NCBI RefSeq assembly: GCF_014208035.1
Contig: NZ_JACHMK010000001.1
Location: forward strand, 1,240,001 to 1,304,000
Source of the DNA: Schaalia hyovaginalis
GTDB taxonomy: Bacteria > Actinomycetota > Actinomycetes > Actinomycetales > Actinomycetaceae
Direction of reading: 5' to 3'
Length of the DNA stretch: 64,000 nucleotides
The notes under the pieces are model-generated. The model was given only the letters and a program-made list of their open reading frames with translations. It did no database searches and was not told the DNA's origin. Positions 37,349-49,284 of this stretch are shown here, in pieces (the first letter of the stretch is position 1; each line of letters starts with the position of its first letter). The translations under genes were made by a program, and so were the position numbers.

Positions 37349-37807
37349 ATGCCGACCCCCGATCTTCTTGATTCCAACAAGGAGCACACCCTCGTTCTCA
37401 TCAAACCCGATGGTTTCGCGCGCGGCCTGACCGGCGAGGTCCTGCGGCGCATCGAGGCCAAGGGCTACGTGCTCAAGGGCCTGAAGATCAAGCAGGCCTC
37501 CCGTGAACTCCTCGAAGAGCACTACGCGGAGCACAAGGGCCAGCACTTCTTCGAAGGACTCGTCGAATTCATGAGTTCCGGCCCGCTCGTCGCCGTCGTC
37601 GTCGAGGGCGATCGCGTCATCGAGGGCATGCGGATCCTCATGGGCACGACGAATCCGACGCTCGCGGCCCCGGGGACGATCCGCGGCGACCTCGGGCGCG
37701 ACTGGGGGAGGAGCTACGTGGAGAACGTCGTCCACGGCTCGGACTCGCCGACCTCGGCCGAACGCGAGATCGCGCTGTGGTTCCCCGAACTCGTCTTCCA
37801 CGGCTGA
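37349..37807 (+). CDS. ndk: Nucleoside diphosphate kinase
   Basis: A 152-residue enzyme that balances nucleoside triphosphates. It shows the conserved TLVLIKPDGFARGL start and the phosphorylated His in NVVHGSDS. The ten extra residues before THTLV-like are a short extension. AAAGGCGGG precedes the ATG. Hairpins bound it on both sides (37232 and 37824), so it is probably monocistronic. Confidence 0.96.
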   Translation: MPTPDLLDSNKEHTLVLIKPDGFARGLTGEVLRRIEAKGYVLKGLKIKQASRELLEEHYAEHKGQHFFEGLVEFMSSGPLVAVVVEGDRVIEGMRILMGTTNPTLAAPGTIRGDLGRDWGRSYVENVVHGSDSPTSAEREIALWFPELVFHG

Positions 37808-37823
37808 GGAACTCATCGCTGAG

Positions 37824-37854
37824 AGCGGCGTCCGCCCGAGCGGACGCCGCTTTC
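37824..37854 (+). terminator. Terminator of ndk
   Basis: The 12-bp perfect stem AGCGGCGTCCGC/GCGGACGCCGCT has a CCGA tetraloop and is followed by TTT. Confidence 0.8.
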
Positions 37855-37858
37855 CACG

Positions 37859-37864
37859 TATTCT
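37859..37864 (+). promoter_or_regulatory. -10-like box for leaderless smc
   Basis: TATTCT lies 6 nt before the smc GTG, immediately after the ndk terminator. There is no Shine-Dalgarno. Confidence 0.45.
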
Positions 37865-37870
37865 GAGCCC

Positions 37871-40800
37871 GTGCACCTGAAAACCCTGGCATTGCGAGGA
37901 TTCAAGTCCTTCGCGAGTTCGACGACGCTGCGGCTCGAGCCGGGCATCACCTGCGTCGTCGGTCCGAACGGGTCGGGCAAGTCGAATGTGGTCGATGCCC
38001 TCGCCTGGGTGATGGGGGAGCAGGGCGCGAAGACGCTTCGCGGCTCCAACATGTCCGATGTCGTCTTCGCCGGGACGAGCGCCAGGCCCGCCCTCGGCCG
38101 CGCGCAGGTCGAGCTCACGATCGACAACACGGACGGCGCCCTGCCGATCGACTACACCGAGGTGACGATCTCCCGCACGCTCTTCCGCGGCGGAGGATCG
38201 GAGTACGCGATCAACGGGGCGCCCGCGCGTCTTCTCGATATTCAAGAGCTCCTGTCCGATACGGGCATGGGGCGTCAGATGCACGTCATCGTCGGTCAGG
38301 GCCGACTCGATTCGATCCTCCAAGCGACTCCGGAGGAGCGCCGCGGCTTCATCGAAGAGGCGGCGGGGGTCCTCAAGCACAGGCGCCGCAAGGAAAGGGC
38401 CCTGAAGAAGCTCGCGGACATGGATGCGAATCTCGTGCGCGTCCTCGACCTCACGCAGGAGATCCAGCGACAGCTCGGGCCGCTCGCCCGCCAGGCCCGC
38501 ACCGCGCGGAAGGCCTCCCTCATCCAGGCCCGCGTGCGCGACGCCAAGGCGCGTCTGCTGGCCGATGATCTCGTGGACGCGCGCGAACGCCTCGCGCTGT
38601 TTGCCCAATCCGACGCGAAGGAGGGCGAGCGCCGTCAAGCCCTGGAAACACGGATCGAGGAGCTGATCCGCAGGATCGGCGAACTCGAGGAGGGCGAGAG
38701 GACGCTGGGGCCCGCCCTGGATGAGGCGAACCGGAGGTGGCGGGAGATCACGGCACTGTCGGAGCGCCTGCGCGGAACCGAGATGACCGCGGGCGAACGC
38801 GTGCGCAATCTCAGCCGCGCGACTCCCGAACCGACGGGGGAGGACCCCGCCGCCCTCGAGGAGCGGGCCGAGGCCGCGGGCCTCGAGGACGGTCGCCTTC
38901 TCGAAGAGGTGGAAGAGGCGAAGACCGCGCTCGCCGGGCTCATCCGCGCGAAGGACGAGGCCGAGGAGGCTGACCGGCGTGCGACGGCCGAACTCGCGCA
39001 GGCGAATCGCGTGATCGCCGACCGGCGCGAACGGATCGCGCGGCTCACCGGCGATCTCGCGAGTGCGACGACGCGGCTCGAAGCCGCCCAAGCTGAGGCG
39101 GAGAGAGCCGAGAAGGGAGCGGCGGATGCCCGGAAGCGGGCCGAGGCCGCTGAAGCGGAGCTCGCCGGGATGCCCGAGGCCCCCGAAGGCGAAGGAACGG
39201 GGGAGGCCGGCCATACGCATCGTCTCGCCGTCGAGGCCCGCGATGCCGCCCGCGCCGCAGTCGATGAACTGCTCGCCGCCGAGCGGGAGGCGCGGGCGGA
39301 TCGGGCGCATTGGGAGGCGCGCCGTGACGCGCTCGCGCAGGCGACGGTCATGGACGACGACACCTCTCGTCTGCTGGGGCGCGAAGGGGTCGCGGGGCGG
39401 GTCCCCGAATTCCTCACGGTCGAGAAGGGCGCGGAGAACGCGATCGCCGCACTGCTCGCCCCCTTCGCCGACGCGGTGCTCGTCGACGGGCTCGCGGCGG
39501 CGCTCGCCCACGCGCGGGCGGGGGAGGAAAGCGCATCGGGGCAGCTGCGGATGCTCATCTCGATGCCGGGTGAGCTTTCGGCGGGTTCGCCCGCGCCGGA
39601 GGGCGCGCGCTGGGCCTGCGAGCTCGTGACGGTCGAGCCGACGATGGCCGGCACCCTCGCCCCGCTGCTCGAGGGGGCCGTGGTCGTTCCCGATCTGCCC
39701 ACCGCCGAACGCGTGATCGGCGAAGGCGGCGTGAAAGCGGCCGTGACGCGGGGCGGGGCGCTCATCCGCCGCGAGTCCCTCATCGGATCGGGCGCGGCGA
39801 CCGATTCGCTGCTGGCGCTCAAGGCCCAAATGGATGAGGCCGCCGCCCGCGCCGAAACGGCCCACGAGGCCCTGGCCGCGATCGACGCTTGCCTGAAGGA
39901 GGCGAATCTCGCCCTCGATGCCGCGGTGAGGCGGGCGAATGAGGCCTTGAAGGCGCTTCGAGAGGAGGACGCCGCCCAGGCGAGGGCCGCTCAGGAGCGG
40001 GCGCGCGCCCATTCGGCCGCTCAGGCGGCAGCGTCGGAGGCTGCTCGCGCCCGGGCGACTGCGGAGAAGTCGCGCGACCACATCGATTGGGCGAGGGAAC
40101 GCGTCGTGGAGGCGCGGCTCAGGCTCGAGTCGCTCGAGGCGGAGGCCCCGAACGAGGACCTTGATGCGGCGAAGGCCGCGGCCGAGCGGGCGGCTGCGGC
40201 TGCGAGGAGCGCCCGGGAGGCTGAAACCGCCGCTCGGCTCAACCTCAGGGCCCTGGAGGAGCGGTCGCGTCAGGCCCAGTCCCGGGCCCGCAGCCTTCGG
40301 GCTCAAGCGGCGAAGGAGCGCGAGGAACGGCGTCGATTCTCAGAGGCGGAGGCATCGCGCGTGCGGGCCCTCGGCGTCGCCCGGCAGATCGAGAACGGCG
40401 CCAGGCTCGGCGTGGAGGCGGCCGCCCGGGCACTGGAGGAGGCCGAGCGGGAGCGGAGCCGCGCCGAGGAGGAGAGGCGGCTCACCGCCGAGCGCACGGG
40501 CCTTGAACGCTCCCGCCTCGAAGAAGCCCGTTCCGCCCTCGCCGATGCGAATGGGCGCGCCCAGCGCGACGGGATCGCGAGGGCCCAGGTGGAGTTGCGC
40601 GTCGAGGAGTTCGAAAGGCGCGCCTTCGAGGAGCTCTCCCTCGAAGCGGAGGACCTCATCGCCGAATTCGGCCCGCACACGCTCGTTCCGAAGTTCCCCG
40701 ACGACCCGGATCTCGATGTCGAGGCCGAAGCCGCTCCCTATGTGCGCTCCGAGCAGGCTGCGGCTCTGGAGAAGGCGTCGAAGGAGCTCGCGCGCCTGGG

Positions 40801-41389
40801 CCGCGTCAACCCCCTGGCCCTGGAGGAGCATGATGCGCTGTCGAAGCGCCACGAGTTCCTCGTGTCCCAGGTGAAGGACCTGCGGCATTCCAAGGCGGAT
40901 CTGCTCAAGATCATCGACGATGTCGATCGCCTGGTCGAGGAGGCCTTCGCCTCCGCCTTCGCCGATACGCGCGAGCAGTTCGCGCACACCTTCGACGTGC
41001 TCTTCCCGGGCGGGACGGGCGATTTGATCCTCACGGATCCGGATTCGCCCCTGGACACAGGGATCGAGATCGAGGCGCGCCCCGCGGGCAAGAAGGTCAA
41101 GCGCATGTCGCTCCTGTCGGGCGGTGAGCGCTCGCTGGCGGCGATCGCGTTCCTCGTGGCGATCTTCAAGGCGCGCCCTTCGCCCTTCTACGTCATGGAC
41201 GAGGTCGAGGCCGCTCTGGACGACGTCAACCTGTCGCGCCTCCTCACGATCTTCAAGGAGCTCCGTGAGGAGTCGCAGCTCATCATCGTCACGCATCAGA
41301 AGCGGACCATGGAGATCGCCGACGCCCTCTACGGCGTGACGATGCGCGACGGCGTGACCGGGGTGGTGTCTCAGCGCCTGGATCGCTGA
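37871..41389 (+). CDS. smc: Chromosome segregation protein SMC
   Basis: A 1172-residue ATPase that forms the SMC arm of the condensin complex. The Walker A loop is GPNGSGKS (residues 31-38). Long Ala/Arg/Glu-rich coiled coils flank a hinge at about 490-640. The C-terminal head has the signature LSGGERSL near residue 1080 and Walker B FYVMDEVEAALDD. The GTG start gives the family's MHLKTLALRGFKSF beginning and has no Shine-Dalgarno; a TATTCT box 6 nt upstream suggests leaderless translation. The partners scpA and scpB are not in the window. Confidence 0.96.
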   Translation: MHLKTLALRGFKSFASSTTLRLEPGITCVVGPNGSGKSNVVDALAWVMGEQGAKTLRGSNMSDVVFAGTSARPALGRAQVELTIDNTDGALPIDYTEVTISRTLFRGGGSEYAINGAPARLLDIQELLSDTGMGRQMHVIVGQGRLDSILQATPEERRGFIEEAAGVLKHRRRKERALKKLADMDANLVRVLDLTQEIQRQLGPLARQARTARKASLIQARVRDAKARLLADDLVDARERLALFAQSDAKEGERRQALETRIEELIRRIGELEEGERTLGPALDEANRRWREITALSERLRGTEMTAGERVRNLSRATPEPTGEDPAALEERAEAAGLEDGRLLEEVEEAKTALAGLIRAKDEAEEADRRATAELAQANRVIADRRERIARLTGDLASATTRLEAAQAEAERAEKGAADARKRAEAAEAELAGMPEAPEGEGTGEAGHTHRLAVEARDAARAAVDELLAAEREARADRAHWEARRDALAQATVMDDDTSRLLGREGVAGRVPEFLTVEKGAENAIAALLAPFADAVLVDGLAAALAHARAGEESASGQLRMLISMPGELSAGSPAPEGARWACELVTVEPTMAGTLAPLLEGAVVVPDLPTAERVIGEGGVKAAVTRGGALIRRESLIGSGAATDSLLALKAQMDEAAARAETAHEALAAIDACLKEANLALDAAVRRANEALKALREEDAAQARAAQERARAHSAAQAAASEAARARATAEKSRDHIDWARERVVEARLRLESLEAEAPNEDLDAAKAAAERAAAAARSAREAETAARLNLRALEERSRQAQSRARSLRAQAAKEREERRRFSEAEASRVRALGVARQIENGARLGVEAAARALEEAERERSRAEEERRLTAERTGLERSRLEEARSALADANGRAQRDGIARAQVELRVEEFERRAFEELSLEAEDLIAEFGPHTLVPKFPDDPDLDVEAEAAPYVRSEQAAALEKASKELARLGRVNPLALEEHDALSKRHEFLVSQVKDLRHSKADLLKIIDDVDRLVEEAFASAFADTREQFAHTFDVLFPGGTGDLILTDPDSPLDTGIEIEARPAGKKVKRMSLLSGGERSLAAIAFLVAIFKARPSPFYVMDEVEAALDDVNLSRLLTIFKELREESQLIIVTHQKRTMEIADALYGVTMRDGVTGVVSQRLDR

Positions 41390-41477
41390 GGGGCGGTCTC
41401 GACGCGGACAGGGTCTCGCAGCAGTGGGGCGCATGCCCTCTCGGGTCCCTTCCCGCCCTGGGACGCCCGAAAACGTT

Positions 41478-41512
41478 TGAAGCCCCCGGGAGCGGGGTTC
41501 CCGGGGGCTTCA
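41478..41512. terminator. Bidirectional terminator between smc and the DUF7455 gene
   Basis: A perfect 14-bp stem (TGAAGCCCCCGGGA and its complement) with a 7-nt loop lies between convergent genes. Confidence 0.75.
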
Positions 41513-41525
41513 GGCGTGAAGAGGG

Positions 41526-41744
41526 TCAGTCCTCCAGGAGGAAATGACGCTCGTCGAGGATCTCGGCGGCCTTCGAATGAATCGCAGTCAGGTGCTTGGC
41601 CGCGTGGTGGGCGCAGAAGAAGAGGCGCCCGCCCGATTTCAAGGTGACGCGCACGCGGGCGCGCGCACCGCACTGGTCGCAGCGATCCGCCGCCGTCAGT
41701 ACCGGTTCGGCCGAGACGGTGCGTTCAAGAGTCGTTGCTGTCAT
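41526..41744 (-). CDS. DUF7455 small zinc-binding-like protein
   Basis: A 72-residue protein with CDQCGARARVRV and a later FCAHHAAKH, which could bind one metal ion (Cys-Cys-Cys-His). The small actinobacterial DUF7455 family is commonly found near sigA or topoisomerase genes. The ATG at 41744 has GGAG close upstream. Earlier in-frame starts give a low-complexity Arg-rich extension and are unlikely. The function is unknown. Confidence 0.88.
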   Translation of the reverse strand: MTATTLERTVSAEPVLTAADRCDQCGARARVRVTLKSGGRLFFCAHHAAKHLTAIHSKAAEILDERHFLLED

Positions 41745-41940
41745 GGCTCCATTGCACACCACGAGTGGGCGGAGCACCTGATCGAAAGGCCGGATTTCAC
41801 CCCTGGCGCAATTCCGGGCGCCCGATTCCCCGCAAGCGGGCCGAAGACCCCCGGGCGGCGTCCACGGGTGGCGTCCACGATCCGATCGCGCAATCCGGGC
41901 CCGACGGCGGGCCACGACGGGCGCGGGCGCCGTGCGCAAC

Positions 41941-41946
41941 TACGAT
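41941..41946 (+). promoter_or_regulatory. -10-like box for leaderless parE
   Basis: TACGAT lies 6 nt before the GTG at 41953, with no Shine-Dalgarno. Two direct repeats GGCGTCCACG (41857-41866 and 41870-41879) stand upstream. Confidence 0.45.
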
Positions 41947-41952
41947 GTACGG

Positions 41953-44058
<2,106 letters not shown>

Positions 44059-44092
44059 ACACGCGCATGCGACTTTAGGCCCGATCGGTCAT

Positions 44093-44098
44093 TACAAT
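44093..44098 (+). promoter_or_regulatory. -10-like box for the first GNAT gene
   Basis: TACAAT lies 7 nt before the ATG at 44106, with no Shine-Dalgarno. Confidence 0.45.
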
Positions 44099-44105
44099 GG
44101 CTCCC

Positions 44106-45125
44106 ATGACTGGACTTGCTGAGCGACTCGCCCCGCCGGCCTCAGTTCCGTACCCGGGTGTCCACCTCGGACTGAGGTGGCGTTCCATCATCGCCTCGGA
44201 CGCGCCGCGGGTCTACGAGCTCATCCGGACCGTCGAAGCCGCCGATGACTCCCACCACCGCACTTCGACTGATGAAGTCGCGAACATGGTCGAGGGCAAG
44301 CGGGGAATCGAATGGGTCGACGCCCTCGTCGGCATCGACTCCGAGCACCGGATCTGCGCGGTCGCCACCGTCAAGGTCCTCCGGTCCCTCCCCGAAGAGG
44401 CGAACGCCGTCGTCAACGCCTACATCCACCCGCACTGGCGGGGGAGGGGGCTCGGTCGCGCCCTGCTCTACTGGCAGGACGGCCGTGCGCGCCAGATGCT
44501 CGTCGAGACCTTCGGCGCGGATTCCGAGATCCCGGTGTCGATCCACAACTTCGTCGACGCGCACATGACCGACAGGCGCCGCCTCTACATCGCGGCGGGC
44601 TTCTATGCGAAGCGCACCTTCCAGATCATGTACCGCGAGCTCGAAGGCTCGGAGAAGGCCCCCTCGCCGAGGGGCGGATATACGGTGATCCCCTGGGCGC
44701 AGGTGCCGCTCGAGGCGGTCCGCGAGGTCCACATGGACGCCTTCCTCGACCACTACCGATCCTCCCTGCGGGGGATGTGGTGGCAGGAGGCCGTCGGCAA
44801 TCTCGACCCGCGCTGGTCCTTCGTCGCTCTCTCACCCGAGGGCGAGCCCGTCGGGTACTGCATGACCGGTCGCCCCGTCGACCGGTGGGTGTCCACTGGG
44901 CGCACCGAGGCCTACGTCGAACTCCTCGGCGTCGCAGCCGAGCACCGCGGGCACGGCCTTTCGACGGCCCTGCTCGGCGCTTCGGTCGCCGCGGCCTCCG
45001 CGAGCGGGATCTCGAGGATGGGCCTCGACGTCGATACGGCCTCGCCCTCGAACGCCCACTCGATTTACGAGCATCTCGGCTTCGTCGACGGTCCCGCCGA
45101 GGTCTTCTACACGATCGATCAGTAA
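44106..45125 (+). CDS. Tandem double-domain GNAT acetyltransferase (first of two)
   Basis: A 339-residue protein with two GNAT folds. The N-terminal domain has the acetyl-CoA loop WRGRGLGRAL near residue 115. The C-terminal domain has VAAEHRGHGLSTALL near residue 280 and a terminal YEHLGF. The double-GNAT layout resembles mycothiol synthase, but the sequence is not clearly that enzyme. The ATG at 44106 is leaderless-like; an ATG at 44097 is three codons earlier. A homologous double-GNAT gene follows after 17 bp. Confidence 0.88.
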   Translation: MTGLAERLAPPASVPYPGVHLGLRWRSIIASDAPRVYELIRTVEAADDSHHRTSTDEVANMVEGKRGIEWVDALVGIDSEHRICAVATVKVLRSLPEEANAVVNAYIHPHWRGRGLGRALLYWQDGRARQMLVETFGADSEIPVSIHNFVDAHMTDRRRLYIAAGFYAKRTFQIMYRELEGSEKAPSPRGGYTVIPWAQVPLEAVREVHMDAFLDHYRSSLRGMWWQEAVGNLDPRWSFVALSPEGEPVGYCMTGRPVDRWVSTGRTEAYVELLGVAAEHRGHGLSTALLGASVAAASASGISRMGLDVDTASPSNAHSIYEHLGFVDGPAEVFYTIDQ

Positions 45126-45142
45126 AGAGGAAGGAGGAGCGA

Positions 45143-46189
45143 ATGACCGGAATCGGATCCGCCGCGAACGATCCGCGATCCACGGGTCACTCGCCCCTCC
45201 GCGCACAGGTCCCCTTGCCCGTCGCGCACCACGGCATCGTGTGGACCGAGCTCGATTCGACCGGACTCCACCGGCTCTCCGCCCTGATCGCGCGGATCGA
45301 GGCCCAGGACAACCCCCCCTACAGGACGAGCCACGCCGAAGTCGTCGAGATGCTCGAGGAGAACCGCTCCTGGAGGGGATTGGCGGGGTACGCGACGCGG
45401 GGCATCGCCGCAGGGCGCATGGTCGCCTGGGCGCAGGTCGTCCTGCGCAACCCCGGCGGCGTCGAGTGCATGTGCCAGGGCGGCGTCGATCCCGCGTTCC
45501 GTCGGATCGGTCTGGGCGGGGCGGTCGTCGAATGGCAGGAGGCGATGTCGAGGGCGATGCTCTCCGAGCTCGATTACGAGGGCCCCGCGCAGATCGCCAT
45601 GCAGGTCGAGCCCGGCCAGTCCGATCTCGAGGAGCAGCTGCGGCTCCGCGGTTTCCACTGGGCGAGGACCTACTACGAGCTCCGCGCGGACCTCGCGAAG
45701 ATCCCGCCGGCCCCCGACCTCGGCCGCTACCTGACGATCGAACCCTGGGGGCAGGAGTGGGAGGAGCCCGCCAGGCGCGCCTCGAACCTGCTCTCGGAGA
45801 TCGAGTGGGGGCGCCCGCCGCTCACCGAGGAGCAGTGGCTCATGGGGCGCTCGGCCTTCGAACCCGACTGGTCCTTCGTCCTCGTGGATCGGAGGGGCGA
45901 CCGGCCCCACGTCCTCGGCTTCCTCATCGCTTCCAAGTACGTGCAGGACTGGGCTGCGCTCGGCTGGAAGGAGGGCTACATCGATCAGATGGGTGTCCTC
46001 GAATCCGCGCGTTCGACCCGGGGCGTGGACGCGCTCATCATCGCCTCGATGGGCGCGATGGCCGAGGACGGGATGGAGCGGATCGGAGCGGGATTGGGAT
46101 CCGCCAACCACTCCGGAGCCCTCGCCGTCTACGACAACCTGGGCTTCGCGACCGTCGGGCAGACGCGCCTGTACGCGATGGAGGTCTGA
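45143..46189 (+). CDS. Tandem double-domain GNAT acetyltransferase (second of two)
   Basis: A 348-residue homologue of the preceding gene. The N-terminal domain keeps the loop FRRIGLGGAV. The C-terminal loop (ESARSTRGVDALI) has lost the usual R-x-x-G-x-G spacing, so that half may be structural. The end YDNLGFATVG is typical of GNAT. AAGGAGG lies 6 nt before the ATG. It is co-transcribed with its neighbour and converges on parC. The substrate is unknown. Confidence 0.87.
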   Translation: MTGIGSAANDPRSTGHSPLRAQVPLPVAHHGIVWTELDSTGLHRLSALIARIEAQDNPPYRTSHAEVVEMLEENRSWRGLAGYATRGIAAGRMVAWAQVVLRNPGGVECMCQGGVDPAFRRIGLGGAVVEWQEAMSRAMLSELDYEGPAQIAMQVEPGQSDLEEQLRLRGFHWARTYYELRADLAKIPPAPDLGRYLTIEPWGQEWEEPARRASNLLSEIEWGRPPLTEEQWLMGRSAFEPDWSFVLVDRRGDRPHVLGFLIASKYVQDWAALGWKEGYIDQMGVLESARSTRGVDALIIASMGAMAEDGMERIGAGLGSANHSGALAVYDNLGFATVGQTRLYAMEV

Positions 46190-46206
46190 TCCGGGCGCTG
46201 CGCGGC

Positions 46207-48678
46207 TCAGCCGATCATTCCGATCGGCACCATGACGGGCGAACCGGATCCGTCCCTGCGCTCATCCTCCGCTGGCAGATCGACGGGATGCCCATCGGCT
46301 GCGGCAGCGCGGGCCGGGCGCGCTCCGACCCAGGCGAGATCCAGGCGGTCCTCGCCCTTGAGGAAGCGCTGCGCGCGGACCCCCTGCCCGCCGCGCCCCT
46401 TGATCGGGTACAGCTCGAAGGGGGTGACTTTCGCGGTCGTCTGGCCCGTTCCCGGCAGGGCCCCCTGAGCGGCGGCGACTGTGACGACGACGGCCTCCGC
46501 CGGAGCGTCGACCACCCAGAAGCCGATCGCCTCGGCCTCCCCCGAGAGCTTCATCCCCGCCATGCCCGAGGCGGTGCGGCCCTGGGGCCTGACCTTGTCG
46601 GCGCCCGTGCGCAGGAGCTGGGCATCCGATGAAACGAAGACGAGCTGGGACTCATCGCGCGACGGCGCGAAGCCCACGAGACGGTCGCCGGCCTCCAATG
46701 CGATGACCTCCCATTCGTCCCGGGAGAGGTGATCGGGCTTCAGGCGCTTGACGACTCCGCGGGCGGTGCCCATCGCGTAGACCGCCTCCGAATTCGGGTC
46801 GAGGAGCCCGACCGGCCGGGAGTCGGTGCGCAGGAGGGGGGCGGCGGGGGCGGCCGCCGCGAAGGAGAGGCCCGTATCGAAGCGCGGCAGGGCGGGCAGA
46901 TCGACCACCTCGAGCCTGTGGGCGACGCCGTCCTCGGTGACGATCGCGATCTGGGAGCGCGCCGTCGTCGCCAATTGGGCGATCCACGCGTCGGCGAAGG
47001 CCCTCGGGCCGGGCTCGAGGGGGTCCCCGCCCTCGACGCGGGCCAGTGCCCCTTGAGCGGTGAGGACGACGACGCAGGGATCGTCGGGGATCTGCAGATC
47101 CATGCCGCGGCCCGATCGCGACACCGAGGGCAGCGCCGCCGCGAGCGCGGCGGGATCGGCCTCGGCGCCCGCCTCGATCCCGGTCGAGGACAAGAGGAGC
47201 GTGCGGCGCGGCGTGCCCAGGCGCTTCGAGACCTCGCGCAGCTCCGAGATCACCAGCCCCCTGAGCAGCTCCGGATCGGCCAGGATCGCCTCGAGCTCGC
47301 CGATCGTGGCGCTCAACTGGTCGCGCTCGGTCTCCAGCTCGATGCGGGAGAACTTCGTGAGGCGGCGCAGCCTCAGCTCGAGGATGTGGTTCGCCTGGAT
47401 CTCCGAGAGGTCGAAGGCCGTCATGAGGCGTTCGCGGGCCGTCTCGGCATCGTCGGAGGAGCGGATGATCGCGATGACGTCGTCGATGTCGAGGACGGCG
47501 ATGAGGAGCCCCTCGACCAGGTGGAGGCGGTCCTTCGCCTTGCCCAGGCGGAACGCGGTGCGCCTGCGCGTTACCCCGAGCCGATGATCGACGAAGACCT
47601 GCAGCATCTCCTTGAGGCCGAGCGTGCGCGGCTGGCCGTCGACGAGGGCGACGGCGTTGATCGAGAAGGAATCCTCCAGAGGAGTGCGCGCGTAGAGCTG
47701 CTGGAGCACGGCCTCGGGGTTGAAACCGTTCTTCACCTCGATGACCAGGCGCAGGCCGTGGATCCGGTCCGTGAGATTCTGAACCGAGGAGATGCCCTTG
47801 AGCCGGCCCGAGTTGACGTTCTCCTTGATCTTCTCGATGACCTTCTCGGGCCCGACCATGTAGGGCAGTTCGGTGACGACCAGGCCCATCTTCCTGGCCG
47901 TCACGCGTTCGATCGACACCTTCGCCCGGGTCTTGAAGGCGCCCCGACCGGTTTCGTAGGCCTCCTTGATGCCCTCGAGGCCGACGATCACGCCGCCCTC
48001 GGGAAGATCCGGGCCGGGAACGAAGCGCATGAGCTGAGCGGTGTCGGCTTCCGGATGCTCGATGAGGTGAATGGCCGCGGCGATCGTCTCGGACAGGTTG
48101 TGGGGGGCGATGTTCGTCGCCATGCCCACGGCGATGCCCGAGGCCCCGTTGACGAGGAGCTGGGGGAAGGCCGCGGGAAGGACTTCCGGCTGCATGAACT
48201 GGTTGTCGTAGTTCGGGACGAAGTCGACCGTGTCCTCATCGAGATCCGTCACGAGGTCGAGGGCCGAGGGCGCCATCCGGGCCTCCGTGTAGCGCGCGGC
48301 GGCGGGCCCGTCGTCCAGGGAGCCGAAGTTGCCGTGCCCGTCGACCAGGGGCAGGCGGAGGTTGAAGGGCTGGGCGAGGCGGACGAGGGCCTCGTAAATC
48401 GCCGAGTCGCCGTGCGGGTGGAGTTTGCCCATGACCTCGCCGACGACGCGCTGGGACTTCACATGCCCCTTGTCGGGCCGCAGGCCCATTTGATCCATCT
48501 GGTAGAGGATGCGCCGCTGGACGGGCTTGAGGCCGTCCCGGGCGTCCGGGAGGGCGCGGGCGTAGATCACGGAAACCGCGTATTCGAGGAAGGAGCCGCG
48601 CATCTCCTCGGAGACGTCGATCTCCGAAATGCGCTCGTCCTGTGCGGGCAGAAGTGCGGAATCGTCCTTCTTCGACAT
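46207..48678 (-). CDS. parC: DNA topoisomerase IV subunit A (GyrA/ParC family)
   Basis: Breakage-reunion subunit of 823 residues. It shows [26 protein letters not shown], the quinolone-resistance region [17 protein letters not shown] and the catalytic Tyr in [10 protein letters not shown]. The C-terminal part forms the beta-propeller, here without the GyrA-box sequence QRRGGRG, which favours ParC over GyrA. The ATG at 48678 follows GATAAT by 7 nt and lacks a Shine-Dalgarno. An ATG three codons upstream overlaps that box. It is separated from parE by two GNAT genes and is transcribed toward them. Confidence 0.93.
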   Translation of the reverse strand: MSKKDDSALLPAQDERISEIDVSEEMRGSFLEYAVSVIYARALPDARDGLKPVQRRILYQMDQMGLRPDKGHVKSQRVVGEVMGKLHPHGDSAIYEALVRLAQPFNLRLPLVDGHGNFGSLDDGPAAARYTEARMAPSALDLVTDLDEDTVDFVPNYDNQFMQPEVLPAAFPQLLVNGASGIAVGMATNIAPHNLSETIAAAIHLIEHPEADTAQLMRFVPGPDLPEGGVIVGLEGIKEAYETGRGAFKTRAKVSIERVTARKMGLVVTELPYMVGPEKVIEKIKENVNSGRLKGISSVQNLTDRIHGLRLVIEVKNGFNPEAVLQQLYARTPLEDSFSINAVALVDGQPRTLGLKEMLQVFVDHRLGVTRRRTAFRLGKAKDRLHLVEGLLIAVLDIDDVIAIIRSSDDAETARERLMTAFDLSEIQANHILELRLRRLTKFSRIELETERDQLSATIGELEAILADPELLRGLVISELREVSKRLGTPRRTLLLSSTGIEAGAEADPAALAAALPSVSRSGRGMDLQIPDDPCVVVLTAQGALARVEGGDPLEPGPRAFADAWIAQLATTARSQIAIVTEDGVAHRLEVVDLPALPRFDTGLSFAAAAPAAPLLRTDSRPVGLLDPNSEAVYAMGTARGVVKRLKPDHLSRDEWEVIALEAGDRLVGFAPSRDESQLVFVSSDAQLLRTGADKVRPQGRTASGMAGMKLSGEAEAIGFWVVDAPAEAVVVTVAAAQGALPGTGQTTAKVTPFELYPIKGRGGQGVRAQRFLKGEDRLDLAWVGARPARAAAADGHPVDLPAEDERRDGSGSPVMVPIGMIG

Positions 48679-48685
48679 GGGTGGC

Positions 48686-48741
48686 ATTATCCCCCGTCTC
48701 CCACGCGCCGTTTCGACTCCCACGCCGCCGGTGGGCACAAT
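48686..48741. promoter_or_regulatory. Divergent leaderless promoters of parC and the DUF5998 gene
   Basis: GATAAT on the minus strand (48686-48691) is 7 nt from the parC ATG. CACAAT on the plus strand (48736-48741) is 6 nt from the GTG at 48748. The two -10-like boxes are 44 bp apart. Confidence 0.5.
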
Positions 48742-48747
48742 GAGGGG

Positions 48748-49284
48748 GTGAACACGTGGGAGAGAATCGACCGGACGGGCTTCTACCCGGGTCTTGTGTC
48801 AGCCGCGTTGCGACGCGCCCTGGGGGCGGCTGAGCCGGTCGCCTCGATCTGCCAGGCGGATGCGGCCTTCGATCGCGGATCGATGTTCCGCCACCTCACG
48901 CTCGCGGCGCTCGGCGAGTCCGTCCTCGTCTTCATCCACGTGGACGAGCTCGAGGACGGGTCGGCGGCCGTCTCGACGACCACCCACCCCCTGGCTCAGC
49001 TCGGCTCGCTCGCCGTGATGGAGGTCTGGTCGGATCCCGCCGAGCGCGCCCAGCTCGCCGAGCTGACCCTCACCCTCGATCTGGGCGCCATGCGCCGCTC
49101 GGAGATCGAGCCCGCCCGCTGCGAGGACCCCGACTGCATGGCCGATCACGGCTATTCGGCGACCTCGTTCCCCGATGACCTCACGATCCGGGTCTCGAGG
49201 GCCGCCGACGGCGAAGCGGAGCTCGAGGCCGCCTACGCCTTCGCCGAGGCCCTCTCGCAGCGCCTGGGGAACGCGCATGATTGA
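48748..49284 (+). CDS. DUF5998 protein
   Basis: A 178-residue cytoplasmic protein beginning [21 protein letters not shown], matching the actinobacterial DUF5998 family that is usually found beside the phosphodiesterase gene and sep[14 protein letters not shown] segment with two cysteines and a histidine could bind metal. GTG is used as start with no Shine-Dalgarno and a CACAAT box 6 nt upstream. It overlaps the next gene by 8 bp. The function is unknown. Confidence 0.88.
   Translation: MNTWERIDRTGFYPGLVSAALRRALGAAEPVASICQADAAFDRGSMFRHLTLAALGESVLVFIHVDELEDGSAAVSTTTHPLAQLGSLAVMEVWSDPAERAQLAELTLTLDLGAMRRSEIEPARCEDPDCMADHGYSATSFPDDLTIRVSRAADGEAELEAAYAFAEALSQRLGNAHD

Noticed and set aside
36983..40306. 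1107-codon minus-strand frame over dhaM, ndk and smc
   Set aside because: It crosses several well-supported genes and two terminators, with biased Arg/Gly composition.
46729..48747. Long plus-strand frame opposite parC, joined to the DUF5998 frame
   Set aside because: Only the part after GTG 48748 matches a real family. The upstream portion mirrors parC.
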